A DNA stretch of 64,000 bases from NCBI RefSeq assembly GCF_000422345.1, contig NZ_AULP01000001.1, forward strand, positions 62,001 through 126,000. The letters are read 5' to 3'. Under the pieces are notes generated by a model. The model made no database searches, was not told the DNA's origin, and saw nothing but the letters and a program-made list of their open reading frames with translations. The position numbers and the translations under genes are program-made. Below are positions 27,732 to 35,912 of the stretch, piece by piece; positions within the stretch are counted from its first letter, which is position 1, and each line of letters begins with the position of its first letter. Source of the DNA: Neomelitea salexigens DSM 19753 (GTDB lineage Bacteria > Pseudomonadota > Gammaproteobacteria > Pseudomonadales > Spongiibacteraceae).

Positions 27732-28340
27732 TTATCTGTGAGCGTCCAAACTAATCACATTGTCTGGTATCGGGCCAGACAACGCTGCCTGATCCAGTAA
27801 CGCAAAAAACTCCCGGTCCGGCCAAACACAGTCTTTTCGTCCTTTGACGCTACAAGGCCGGTGGGCTAGCCAAGCACTAAGCCGATAGCCTGTAATTTCA
27901 GCAAGGTTAATCGAATCGTAGTAGAGCATATGCTCGATATCACTCGCCATCCGATTCATTGTGCCCTGCACCGAGCGGTCGCAGACCGAATCCACCTGCA
28001 ATCGATGCAGCATTTCGGCGGCCAGCGCCATCTGTCGGTCGTTGGCGCCACATTTCAGCAAAGTATTCATCAAGGCATCACTAAACCACCAATCCAGGTT
28101 CGCCAAGTCTGCTTTTTTCAAGGCGGGAATAAATACCGGAAAGCGCGTTTGATCATGCACCAGTAATACGCAGTTGCGCCGCTGTAGCGTCAACAGATTC
28201 GCATGCCAGCTACCCAATGGGCTGGGAGCAGCATCATCCCGCTCGGCAAGGTAAATCGTCTTTTCCCTCAGTGGTAATAGGCCCGCCTCGTTCACCGGCA
28301 GCTTCGCCATTAACTTCTTGGTGGCATGAATGGTCATCAT
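27732..28340 (-). CDS. DUF6933 domain protein
   Basis: A 202-residue soluble protein. The pattern TIHATKKLMAKL, then GSWHANLLTLQRRNCVLLVHDQTRF at about 42-66 and NLDWWFSDALMNTLLKCG, fits the DUF6933 family as I recall it, in which SWHAN is followed by a strand carrying a conserved Arg-Arg/Lys and Asn/His-Asp. Function is unknown. The gene lies inside the restriction-modification block, on the strand of the hsd genes, without a good ribosome site. Two ATG codons in tandem are possible starts. Confidence 0.7.
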   Translation of the reverse strand: MMTIHATKKLMAKLPVNEAGLLPLREKTIYLAERDDAAPSPLGSWHANLLTLQRRNCVLLVHDQTRFPVFIPALKKADLANLDWWFSDALMNTLLKCGANDRQMALAAEMLHRLQVDSVCDRSVQGTMNRMASDIEHMLYYDSINLAEITGYRLSAWLAHRPCSVKGRKDCVWPDREFFALLDQAALSGPIPDNVISLDAHR

Positions 28341-28615
28341 AGTGACAGTTTCCCGAGCAACTACCCGGTTTTTACAGATAGTTGGATTTGCAATGAAATA
28401 AGATAGTCTTTATTTTTCAACCGGTTAGAAGGCTTCGCGCACCACCATGGGGTTTGCTATGAAATACCTTTAGGCCCAAGCGGGAATGTAGCGAGCCTAT
28501 CGCTTGGATTCTATTGGGTTTTGGCCTCTTTAAGCCCCAGAATCTTCGATTCCGATGATGCCGTTCGCCAAAGATCAACTTGTTCAGCACTGATATTCAT
28601 GGGCTAAATTGCCTT
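28341..28615. other. Non-coding stretch within the R-M block
   Basis: No convincing gene. It holds two similar sequences, TTTGCAATGAAATA and TTTGCTATGAAATA, about 65 bases apart, which may be remains of a small repeat. The promoter of the DUF6933 gene must lie at its left end. Otherwise nothing is recognised. Confidence 0.4.
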
Positions 28616-29403
28616 TTAATGATAACGATGAACTACCGAGAAGTGCTCGGCAGTTGGCGCAAAATTGGCGACAACTGCCCCGAGATCCAGCTCGTCTTCC
28701 TGGAACACCATGTTCATGTGCTTACCTACGGTTTCCACACTCCATCCAAACAAAGTGCTGGCTTCGCCTTTGGTGATCAACTGCTGCTTTAACGCCAGCA
28801 AAGCCTGCATACCCTCTGGCAGGGCAATGTGCCGCCGCTCTGCCCATCAGGCTCTTCCAGTAGCCCCTCGTCATAGCGCTGCAGCCAGAGAAAGGTCTGG
28901 GTATAGCGAGAGACAATATCCACCAAGCCACGGCCCGCCTCACTGCTCAGCTCCGGGCGCTTCGCCGTGCGCTGAATCAACAACAAGGCCTGCTCTAACT
29001 CGGCCGCATTGCGCTCAAAGCGCGCCTTATCCAGCGCATAGCCTTGAGTCAGGTATTCCCGCAGCACACGAGTAGACCACTGCCGAAAACGCGTGGCTTG
29101 ACTGGAGTTTACCCGGTAACCCACAGAAATAATGGCATCGAGATTGTAGTGCGTCAGAGTTCGACGTACCTGCCGCTTACCTTCCTGACGAACTACCGAG
29201 AAATCCTCGGTAGTTGCCCCCTCATCCAACTCCTTGTCTTGATAGATGTTCTTCAAGTGAAGACCAATATTGTCGGTAGAGGTGGCAAACAGCTCCGCCA
29301 TCTGGCTCTGAGTTGCCCAAAGGGTCTCGCCCTGCAGGCGCACCTCCACTTGCTGTTGGTCGGTTTCAAAGATAAGCAGTTCATTCATCGGATTGGTGCT
29401 CAT
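28616..29403 (-). pseudogene. rhuM family gene, frameshifted and fused to a second rhuM fragment
   Basis: The first 190 or so residues are a clear RhuM-family protein (virulence RhuM, often found in type I R-M loci): VEVRLQGETLWATQSQMAELF, THYNLDAIISVGYRVNSSQ, FRQWSTRVLREYL and WLQRYDEGLLEEPDGQ. Just after GGTLP the frame is lost and the first reading frame ends in a short unrelated tail. The continuation is in another frame (EGMQALLALKQQLITKGEAS then TLFG). There it runs into VETVGKHMNMVFQEDELD, which is not RhuM C-terminus but resembles the RhuM N-terminal segment (compare DNIGLHLKNIYQDKELD), and then stops. The product lacks the normal C-terminal half, so it is probably inactive. It lies just downstream of hsdS. 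Confidence 0.75.
29192..29216. repeat. 10-bp perfect inverted repeat inside rhuM
   Basis: AACTACCGAG, a five-base loop and CTCGGTAGTT. A second copy with one mismatch in the stem lies about 560 bases away (28631-28655) in the fused rhuM fragment. In rhuM it encodes the TTEDFSVV segment, so it may simply reflect coding, but the hairpin is perfect. Confidence 0.6.
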
Positions 29404-29465
29404 ATCGCCGCCCTGCGATCGCTACACAGGCAAAACACCATCATGCCCAACGCCCAACCCATACG

Positions 29466-30827
29466 CTATAGCGCCTCGGCCAGCTGCTTTTCTGCCTCGG
29501 GAATGCGGAGTTCACCGGAAAGGAGTTTGGGGAGAAGGGTGTCCCTAATTTTAACCAACACCCGAAGTTCCTTATAATTTCCAACAAGTCGTCCATGCAT
29601 CGGGCCAGTGATCTTGGAGAACGCACTAATCGCAGAATGACTAGCCTTGAGGGTGACAAACTTATCAATGTCCTTTTTCCCTAGATGGGCAACCGTCGTA
29701 CCCACCTGAGCTAACTCTTCAAGCGCCAAAAGGGGGGAAAGAGAAAATTGCACATAAAAGCTATTTATATAGTCTGCTCGAGGCCTAGCCAAAAACAATC
29801 GCTGGTTGAGATAGCCATCTTCTCCGGACCACAGTACAGGCCTAAACTCCGCATCCATGCCCACTACGACATCACCACCTGTTATAAGAGTTGCCTTCGG
29901 ATGCAATTCCTCACTCCACATCTGCGGAGTCCCCGTCTTTAGGTCTCTGATCCGAATAATCGGCCGCCCCTGTCTATCCTCATTAAACTGCTTTGAGGAA
30001 AAAGGGGCGCCATAAACAACTTCTGCCAACTCGTAGATGCTGCCAACCTCCCACCCCTCCGGCACCCACCCCATTTCCTCGGTAAACACAAAGCGATCGG
30101 GGAATTGCTGTTGTAGGCCATCTGGCAGGGGTTTGCGCTTATCTCCCAGGGCTTGGCGCTTGGCAGCTTTCGCTTGCAGAGCGTCGGGGATGTCATTGCC
30201 CGCCGCCAGCGCGTTGTCGATAACGGGGTCAAAGTCCACAAACCAACTTTTGAAGAGAGCCTGCGCCATGGACTCCAGCGTGGTGTTGATCTGGCGATTG
30301 AGTTCGATTTTGTCGTCTAAGGACTTCAGGTATGAAGCAATTACGCGCTGTTGTTCCCGCGCGGGAAACTCGATGGCCAGCTTACCTATCATTTCGTTGT
30401 TCAAGCTGGCTCTAGTGGACATAGTTGAGAAAGACAGCATTGTCTGCCGAAACATAGGGCTACGCAGATAGTAACCAACGTACTCCGGCACCAGGTCGTT
30501 CGACTCTTTCGGTCTCAGGCGTTTAGTAAAGCCATTGAATGTGGCATTAGGATAGTCTTTTAAGGCCACTGAGCTCATACCTAACTCGTCCATCGTTTCG
30601 CTGGTACGAGTTAGAAAAACGTCTCCGTATAAGACCGAGCACTTTACCTGTTCCTTCTCATTAGACTGCACTAATTGCGACAGGTTGGAGGGCACAAAAG
30701 CGTTGTTAAAAACGTCCTTGAAAGCCAAAAAAGGGAACCCTGAACCAAAGTCCTTTGCTGGCTTGGAAAGACCTGAACTAACATCATACAGATCAAGAAG
30801 CCGAGCTGATTGCCACTCACCGCCCAT
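29466..30827 (-). CDS. hsdS: Type I restriction enzyme specificity subunit S (HsdS)
   Basis: About 453 residues with two target-recognition domains separated by helical conserved regions. The central repeat is FPAREQQRVIASYLKSLDDKIELN, followed by TLESMAQALFKSWFVDFDPV; the C-terminal one is LRVLVKIRDTLLPKLLSGELR. The first domain spans about 1-150 and the second about 245-400. HsdS sets the bipartite DNA target of the methylase and restriction complex. The ATG was preferred over an upstream TTG. It overlaps the end of hsdM by 11 bases, as usual for coupled hsdM-hsdS. The target sequence cannot be predicted by eye. Confidence 0.95.
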   Translation of the reverse strand: MGGEWQSARLLDLYDVSSGLSKPAKDFGSGFPFLAFKDVFNNAFVPSNLSQLVQSNEKEQVKCSVLYGDVFLTRTSETMDELGMSSVALKDYPNATFNGFTKRLRPKESNDLVPEYVGYYLRSPMFRQTMLSFSTMSTRASLNNEMIGKLAIEFPAREQQRVIASYLKSLDDKIELNRQINTTLESMAQALFKSWFVDFDPVIDNALAAGNDIPDALQAKAAKRQALGDKRKPLPDGLQQQFPDRFVFTEEMGWVPEGWEVGSIYELAEVVYGAPFSSKQFNEDRQGRPIIRIRDLKTGTPQMWSEELHPKATLITGGDVVVGMDAEFRPVLWSGEDGYLNQRLFLARPRADYINSFYVQFSLSPLLALEELAQVGTTVAHLGKKDIDKFVTLKASHSAISAFSKITGPMHGRLVGNYKELRVLVKIRDTLLPKLLSGELRIPEAEKQLAEAL

Positions 30828-32436
30828 ACCCAAGCCCCGCCAAATTCTCCCGAATCACCCCATCCAGCGTCGAAGCCTCATCCATCTGTTTATAAAGCGT
30901 CTGGGTAAGCTCCGCCATCTTCACCTCAAAGGGAATGCCGTCATCTTCGATCTCAGCCGCGCCCACATAGCGCCCTGGCGTTAGCACATAGTCATTGGCT
31001 TTGATGTCGTCCAGCGTGGCAGCTTTGCAGTAGCCGGGCTTGTCTTCATAACTGGCATCCTTCGCTTCACCGCGCCAGGCGTGGTAAGTGCGGGCAATCT
31101 CAGCAATGTCATCACCGGTGAGTTCTTTGTGGGTGCGGTCGATCATGCTGCCCATATTGCGGGCGTCGATAAACAGGGTTTCACCCTGGCGGTCACGGTG
31201 GTTACTGTCTGGGTGGCCGGGTATGGCCTCCGCCTTTTTGTTTTTGGTGATAAACCACAGGCAAACGGGAATCTGGGTGGTGTAGAACAGTTGGCCCGGC
31301 AGCGCGATCATGCAGTCCACCAAATCGTTCTCGATCAACTTTTGGCGAATGGCGCCCTCGCCCTTGGTATTGGTGCTCATAGAGCCATTAGCCAATACAA
31401 AGCCCGCGACGCCGCGATCAGACAGTTTGGACACCATATGCAGTATCCAGGCGTAGTTGGCGTTGCCCACCGGCGGCACGTCGTAACCTGACCAGCGCGG
31501 GTCGTCGGTGAGTTCATCGGCGCCGCGCCACTGATCCAGGTTAAAAGGCGGGTTGGCCATAATGAAGTCGGCCTTGAGGTCCGGGTGCTGATCTTTAAAG
31601 AAGGTATCGGCGGGCACCTCGCCCAAGTTGGCGGAGATGCCCCGAATAGCCAGGTTCATCTTGGCCAGCTTGTAGGTGGTGCTGGTTTGCTCCTGACCGT
31701 AAATGGAGATGTCTTTCTTGTTGCCCTGGTGGTTGTCGATAAACTTAACGGACTGCACGAACATACCGCCCGAGCCACAACAAGGGTCGTAGATTTTGCC
31801 GTGGTAGGGCTCGATCATTTCCGCCAGCAGGTTAACCACGCACTTAGGGGTATAGAACTCGCCCCCGCCCTTGCCCTCGGTGGCGGCAAACTTGCCCAGG
31901 AAGTACTCATACACCCGCCCGACAATATCCAGCTCGCTGGCAGCCTGCTGCTCCGGGCTGGCCATATCGCTGCGCACCAAAGTGTCGATATTGTTGATGG
32001 AGTCGATCAGCGCCGACAGCTTGCTCACATCAATACCCAAGCGTGAGAAATAGTTGTCGGGCAAGGCGCCTTTCAGTGCAGGGTTGCTCTTCTCCAGAGT
32101 GTGCAGGGCAGTGTCGATTTTCACCGCGATGTCGTCTTGCTTGGCCTGCTTCTGGATAGATGACCAGCGGGCTGCTTCTGGCAGGTAGAACACGTTTTTC
32201 ATGGTGTAGAACTCCACCATGTCCACGTAGTCGCCCTGCCCCTCGTCAATGAGCTGCTGCTTGCGCTGCTCGAAGGTGTCACTGACAAACTTGAGGAAGA
32301 TCAGGCTGAGCACCACGTGCTTGTACTCAGAGGACTCCACCGTGCCGCGCAGCTTGTCGGCGGTGTCCCACAGGGTTTGCTCAAAGCTCTTTTGTTTAGC
32401 GGGGGCTTTCTTTTTGGCAGTTTTTGTCCTGGCCAT
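30817..32436 (-). CDS. hsdM: Type I restriction enzyme methylase subunit M (HsdM)
   Basis: A 539-residue N6-adenine DNA methyltransferase. SAM-binding motif I is DPCCGSGGMF at 217-226 and the catalytic motif IV is NPPF at 295-298. The N-terminal helical HsdM domain (TLWDTADKLRGTVESSEYKH) and GGEFYTPKCVVNLL are typical. The extreme N-terminus is rich in Lys and Ala. With HsdS it methylates the target; with HsdR it forms the restriction complex. It is first in the hsdM-hsdS transcript. A 13-bp tandem repeat lies just upstream of the start. Confidence 0.97.
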   Translation of the reverse strand: MARTKTAKKKAPAKQKSFEQTLWDTADKLRGTVESSEYKHVVLSLIFLKFVSDTFEQRKQQLIDEGQGDYVDMVEFYTMKNVFYLPEAARWSSIQKQAKQDDIAVKIDTALHTLEKSNPALKGALPDNYFSRLGIDVSKLSALIDSINNIDTLVRSDMASPEQQAASELDIVGRVYEYFLGKFAATEGKGGGEFYTPKCVVNLLAEMIEPYHGKIYDPCCGSGGMFVQSVKFIDNHQGNKKDISIYGQEQTSTTYKLAKMNLAIRGISANLGEVPADTFFKDQHPDLKADFIMANPPFNLDQWRGADELTDDPRWSGYDVPPVGNANYAWILHMVSKLSDRGVAGFVLANGSMSTNTKGEGAIRQKLIENDLVDCMIALPGQLFYTTQIPVCLWFITKNKKAEAIPGHPDSNHRDRQGETLFIDARNMGSMIDRTHKELTGDDIAEIARTYHAWRGEAKDASYEDKPGYCKAATLDDIKANDYVLTPGRYVGAAEIEDDGIPFEVKMAELTQTLYKQMDEASTLDGVIRENLAGLGYGR

Positions 32437-32453
32437 TCGGCTTCCTTACTTGG

Positions 32454-32479
32454 ATTGGCAGTATCTATTGGCAGAATCT
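32454..32479. repeat. 13-bp tandem repeat upstream of hsdM
   Basis: ATTGGCAGTATCT is followed directly by ATTGGCAGAATCT, one mismatch. It ends about 18 bases before the hsdM start, so it would overlap the leader or promoter and could bind a regulator. Confidence 0.55.
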
Positions 32480-32606
32480 AGGGGCTCTGATTGTAGCAGG
32501 CAGGCGGGCATTTTATCCGTTGAGTCTCCGCGGTATCACCGTTATTATCGCGCCCAACTGCCTGTTGGCCAATAACCCTTCGTTTTAATACAGAGTCTTT
32601 ACCGCC

Positions 32607-33101
32607 ATGGAAAAAATGTTTGAAAAACTCATGTATTCATCCCGCTGGATCATGGCGCCGATCTATCTCGGCCTCAGCCTGGTCTTGCTTGCTCTTGGCA
32701 TCAAATTTTTCCAGGAAATTTTCCATGTGTTTCCGCATATTCTCTCGATGAAGGAAGCAGATTTAATTCTCGTCACCCTGTCGTTAATCGACATCGCCCT
32801 GGTGGGTGGCCTGATTGTGATGGTGATGTTTTCCGGTTACGAAAATTTTGTTTCCCAGCTGGATGTCGATGATGACGCCGATAAGCTTGGCTGGCTCGGC
32901 AAGTTGGATGCGGGCTCACTTAAGAACAAGGTCGCGGCTTCTATCGTGGCAATTTCGTCTATTCATCTGCTTAAGGTATTCATGAACGCCAAGCAGATCG
33001 ATAACGATAAAATTATGTGGTATTTATTGCTGCACATCACCTTTGTGGTGTCTGCTTTTGCGATGGGCTATCTGGACAAGATCACCCGCAGCGGCAAGTA
33101 A
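32607..33101 (+). CDS. YqhA family membrane protein (UPF0114)
   Basis: A 164-residue inner-membrane protein with three to four helices: [50 protein letters not shown] and a C-terminal [19 protein letters not shown]. The [14 protein letters not shown] start, [11 protein letters not shown] and [21 protein letters not shown] are hallmark strings of the UPF0114 (YqhA) family, whose function is not established. It is divergent from hsdM and convergent with rdgC. Confidence 0.9.
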   Translation: MEKMFEKLMYSSRWIMAPIYLGLSLVLLALGIKFFQEIFHVFPHILSMKEADLILVTLSLIDIALVGGLIVMVMFSGYENFVSQLDVDDDADKLGWLGKLDAGSLKNKVAASIVAISSIHLLKVFMNAKQIDNDKIMWYLLLHITFVVSAFAMGYLDKITRSGK

Positions 33102-33104
33102 GGC

Positions 33105-33133
33105 AATGCGCTGGTCTGCATGATCAGCGCATT
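33105..33133. terminator. Hairpin between convergent yqhA and rdgC
   Basis: A perfect 9-bp stem, AATGCGCTG with CAGCGCATT around an 11-base loop, directly after the yqhA-like stop. There is no T-run, so it may be a weak bidirectional terminator. Confidence 0.4.
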
Positions 33134-33151
33134 ACTGCATGCTATGGCGCA

Positions 33152-34069
33152 CTATGCGGCGCCCTCTTCCACCTCTTCGCCGCCAAAGGCGGCAATGACT
33201 GCCGGGATAAATTTCGCAAATTCGCCCGCCATAATGCTGAAGTCTGCATCGAATTGCTCGGCCATGGTATCGGCATTGATGTCGTCGGCGCGCTCACGGA
33301 TCAAGTCACCAAACGCAATACGCTTTATACTCAGCTGATCATCAACCACGAAATCGATCCCGCCGGTCCATGTCATGGCCAACTTGCTGACAAACATACC
33401 AGACTGCAAATGGCTTTGAATTTGCTCCGAGGACAAGTCTTGGTTTTTGGCGCGAATGACGGCCGTTTCATCAGCGCGATCACGCAATTCACACTCTCCG
33501 CCTAATTCAAAACCGGTTGGCGCTGCGCCGGCAACCCATTCGGTCAGACAATGCTGAGCAGTGTTCTTAGCTTTCAAAGGAATGACGGGCAAACTGCCAA
33601 GGGTCTCGCGCAACAGGGTGAGAAGCTCCTCGGCCTTTTTGTGGGAGGCGCTGTCGACAAACAGCAAGCCCGCTTCAATGTCGATATAGGCGTACAGCTT
33701 TCTGGATCGCGAAAAAGCGCGCGGCAGCAGGTCGAAAACAATCTCTTCCTTCATATCCGTTCGCTCTTTTCGGCCCGGCTTGCGCCCGTCAGCTTCTTGA
33801 ATTTCGCGAATTTTTTCATCGAGCACTTCGTTAACCACGGCGGCAGGCAAGACTTTTTCCTGCTGTTTAACACACAACATGACGCAGCCGTTTGCCGCGT
33901 GCAGATACTCGCTGCCGGCGTCGCCTAGGGGCTTGCTCCATCCATAGCTCGACTGCTCCTGGCTCGAACAAGGGTGGAATGCCGCGGCACTGAGCTTTTC
34001 ATTAAGTTCTTCCAGGCTGGTGCTAAAGGGACGGGTAAAACGGTAGACGAGCAGATTTTTAAACCACAT
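33152..34069 (-). CDS. rdgC: Recombination-associated protein RdgC
   Basis: A 305-residue cytoplasmic DNA-binding protein that forms a ring around double-stranded DNA and restrains RecA. The MWFKNLLVYRFTRPF start, LLPRAFSRSRKLYAYID, WVAGAAPTGFELGGECELRD and MTWTGGIDFVVDDQLSIKRI are characteristic of RdgC, and length matches. Monocistronic by context: a terminator separates it from the upstream lipoprotein gene. Confidence 0.96.
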   Translation of the reverse strand: MWFKNLLVYRFTRPFSTSLEELNEKLSAAAFHPCSSQEQSSYGWSKPLGDAGSEYLHAANGCVMLCVKQQEKVLPAAVVNEVLDEKIREIQEADGRKPGRKERTDMKEEIVFDLLPRAFSRSRKLYAYIDIEAGLLFVDSASHKKAEELLTLLRETLGSLPVIPLKAKNTAQHCLTEWVAGAAPTGFELGGECELRDRADETAVIRAKNQDLSSEQIQSHLQSGMFVSKLAMTWTGGIDFVVDDQLSIKRIAFGDLIRERADDINADTMAEQFDADFSIMAGEFAKFIPAVIAAFGGEEVEEGAA

Positions 34070-34087
34070 AAAATCGATAATTCCAGT

Positions 34088-34113
34088 ATAAAAAAGGCGG
34101 CAAAAAGGCCGCC
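34088..34113 (-). terminator. Rho-independent terminator after the 541-residue lipoprotein gene
   Basis: On the minus strand GGCGGC and GCCGCC pair around a T-rich loop and are followed by a run of six T and then TATA. It lies between the lipoprotein gene and rdgC. Confidence 0.8.
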
Positions 34114-34150
34114 CATTGTAGAGTTTTTTGCCGCCGACACCAGCGCTAGC

Positions 34151-35776
34151 TTACTGGCTATTGGCGCCAAACTCGGCCTGCATTGCGTCGCATCGGTTAA
34201 TACCGTAGGCCTGCTGACATATCTGCGCAATGGTCACATCGGCCTGTAGGCGGCACTGCCAGCGCAATGCATCAAAGCTCTCACCCTGACTCCGGCAAAA
34301 GCGCAGCGCCTGCTCTGCATGCAGCGCTTCCAGTTGTTCGCTGTAGTGCTGGTGTTTGGCAAGCAGCGCACGGCGCAGGGTTGAGATATCCTTCGCACTG
34401 CGGCGCGATGCCCAAGGCCAACGGGAGAGCAGCGCATTAGAGTCTTGCTGCCAGCGCTGATAAAGGCTCAAGGCGCCGGGCAATTGCTTGACGGCATCCG
34501 CCGCTGGTTGCTGATAGGCTTTCACCAGTGCAGATTTCAGCGCTTCCGCCCGGCGCGTGTTTAGACTCCCTACCCCCTTGGCTTTAAATATCTGCTCCAG
34601 GCGCTCAGCGTCGTTGGCTGTTAGGCCATTGAGCGCGGCGTGCTGACTTTCAGATGGCGCGCTTCCCTCGCTGCCTTCGAGCCGGTGGCTGATAAAACGC
34701 GGCTCGCCAGCACTAAGCTGCTCAATACCTACGCCAACAGCTTGCCCGTGCTGTGCGTGGTGGGCGGCGCGCAATTGACCGTAATGCCAGTCTAAATACA
34801 GACCGTGGGGGCGCAATACCCCCTGCAATAAGGCCTCGGCATCCACCTCAAATTCTGAGGTATTACCGTGGTGCATGATGCGTACTTTGTGGAAGCGGCC
34901 GCTGTTATCGATCTGGCTGCTGGCAATACTGAGCACAGAGGCCGGCAGGCTTTCACTCAATGCATAGAAATTGCCACTGTCGCAGTCGTAGGCATAGACG
35001 TTGATCAGTTGCTGGGGGACGGTGAGGTTTGGCGCTTCGCAACCGCCGATAATGCTAACCCGCTCAAAGCTGCCCGGTTCAAAGTAAAAGTAGTGACTGC
35101 GCTGGTCGGGTAATTGATAGTTAAAATACTGGCGCTCAATAACATAACGCTGGCCGCTACTGAGTTCACGGCGAATTTGTGCAACACCGCGCGGCAGGCC
35201 GTCTTGATAGTTGGCTTTGACAATGAAGGGCCCCGACACGGGACGGTAGATACTCAACAGTCTGCGGGGGGCGTTAGCGGGGCTGATATCGCGGCGATAC
35301 TGGCGATACTGCTGTTTGCCCTCCATGGCAAACAACGGCGGCGATATGCGAAACACCGCTGCCGGATATTGGCTCACCCATTGGCTCTTGTGTGACTCAG
35401 CCAATACGCGTTGTTTGCTATCGCTCAAAACAAACGCGCCGCGAAAGCGTAACTGCCGCTCGCTGGCGTTATACCGAAACCGGCCATCCAAAGTGAGTGT
35501 GAGCGGCTCCCCGAAGCGATCAGAATACACCTGGGTCAGCACACCTTCTTTTGGAAAGCCAGCATCGTCAAAGCGACCGCTAAATTCGCTGCGACTGGCG
35601 CTAAACACCAATTTCCCCTCGCGCGGCATGTCGCCATTCATCCGGCCTTCAAACACTACGCTGCCCGCATCACCATCGAACAGCACGCGCTCCTGAGTAG
35701 GCAGAGCACAGGCCGACACGAGCAATACACTGGCTAAAAAGCTGTTGCGAAAAACACCCAAGGAACTACATTTCAT
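34151..35776 (-). CDS. Hypothetical large lipoprotein with MORN-like repeats
   Basis: A 541-residue protein with a lipoprotein signal ending LASVLLVSAC (Cys23), so it should be lipidated in the periplasm. Residues about 37-130 contain Gly/Phe-rich repeating strands (VVFEGRMNGDMPREGKLVF, EFSGRFDDAGFPKEGVLTQV) that resemble MORN repeats; the rest to about 330 continues with strands, and the last 200 residues are helical and charged with several Ala/Gln/Leu-rich segments and Cys pairs. I do not recognise the full protein. It is monocistronic, with a strong terminator behind it. Confidence 0.75.
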   Translation of the reverse strand: MKCSSLGVFRNSFLASVLLVSACALPTQERVLFDGDAGSVVFEGRMNGDMPREGKLVFSASRSEFSGRFDDAGFPKEGVLTQVYSDRFGEPLTLTLDGRFRYNASERQLRFRGAFVLSDSKQRVLAESHKSQWVSQYPAAVFRISPPLFAMEGKQQYRQYRRDISPANAPRRLLSIYRPVSGPFIVKANYQDGLPRGVAQIRRELSSGQRYVIERQYFNYQLPDQRSHYFYFEPGSFERVSIIGGCEAPNLTVPQQLINVYAYDCDSGNFYALSESLPASVLSIASSQIDNSGRFHKVRIMHHGNTSEFEVDAEALLQGVLRPHGLYLDWHYGQLRAAHHAQHGQAVGVGIEQLSAGEPRFISHRLEGSEGSAPSESQHAALNGLTANDAERLEQIFKAKGVGSLNTRRAEALKSALVKAYQQPAADAVKQLPGALSLYQRWQQDSNALLSRWPWASRRSAKDISTLRRALLAKHQHYSEQLEALHAEQALRFCRSQGESFDALRWQCRLQADVTIAQICQQAYGINRCDAMQAEFGANSQ

Positions 35777-35912
35777 TTCATTATCTCTTTACCCTGCGTC
35801 ATCCTAGCCCGGTATTTGTGCGTAGACGTTGATCGCTGTCGCGTCTTTACTGTCTACCTCGCTTCATGCCAATGTGGCGGGCTGTAACGCAAGTTTTTAA
35901 TTTTGGTGGTTT

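Noticed and set aside
32437-32606. A right-hand attachment site copying the tRNA-Ser 3' end
   Set aside because: I searched for the T-arm and acceptor sequence between hsdM and the YqhA gene and did not find it.
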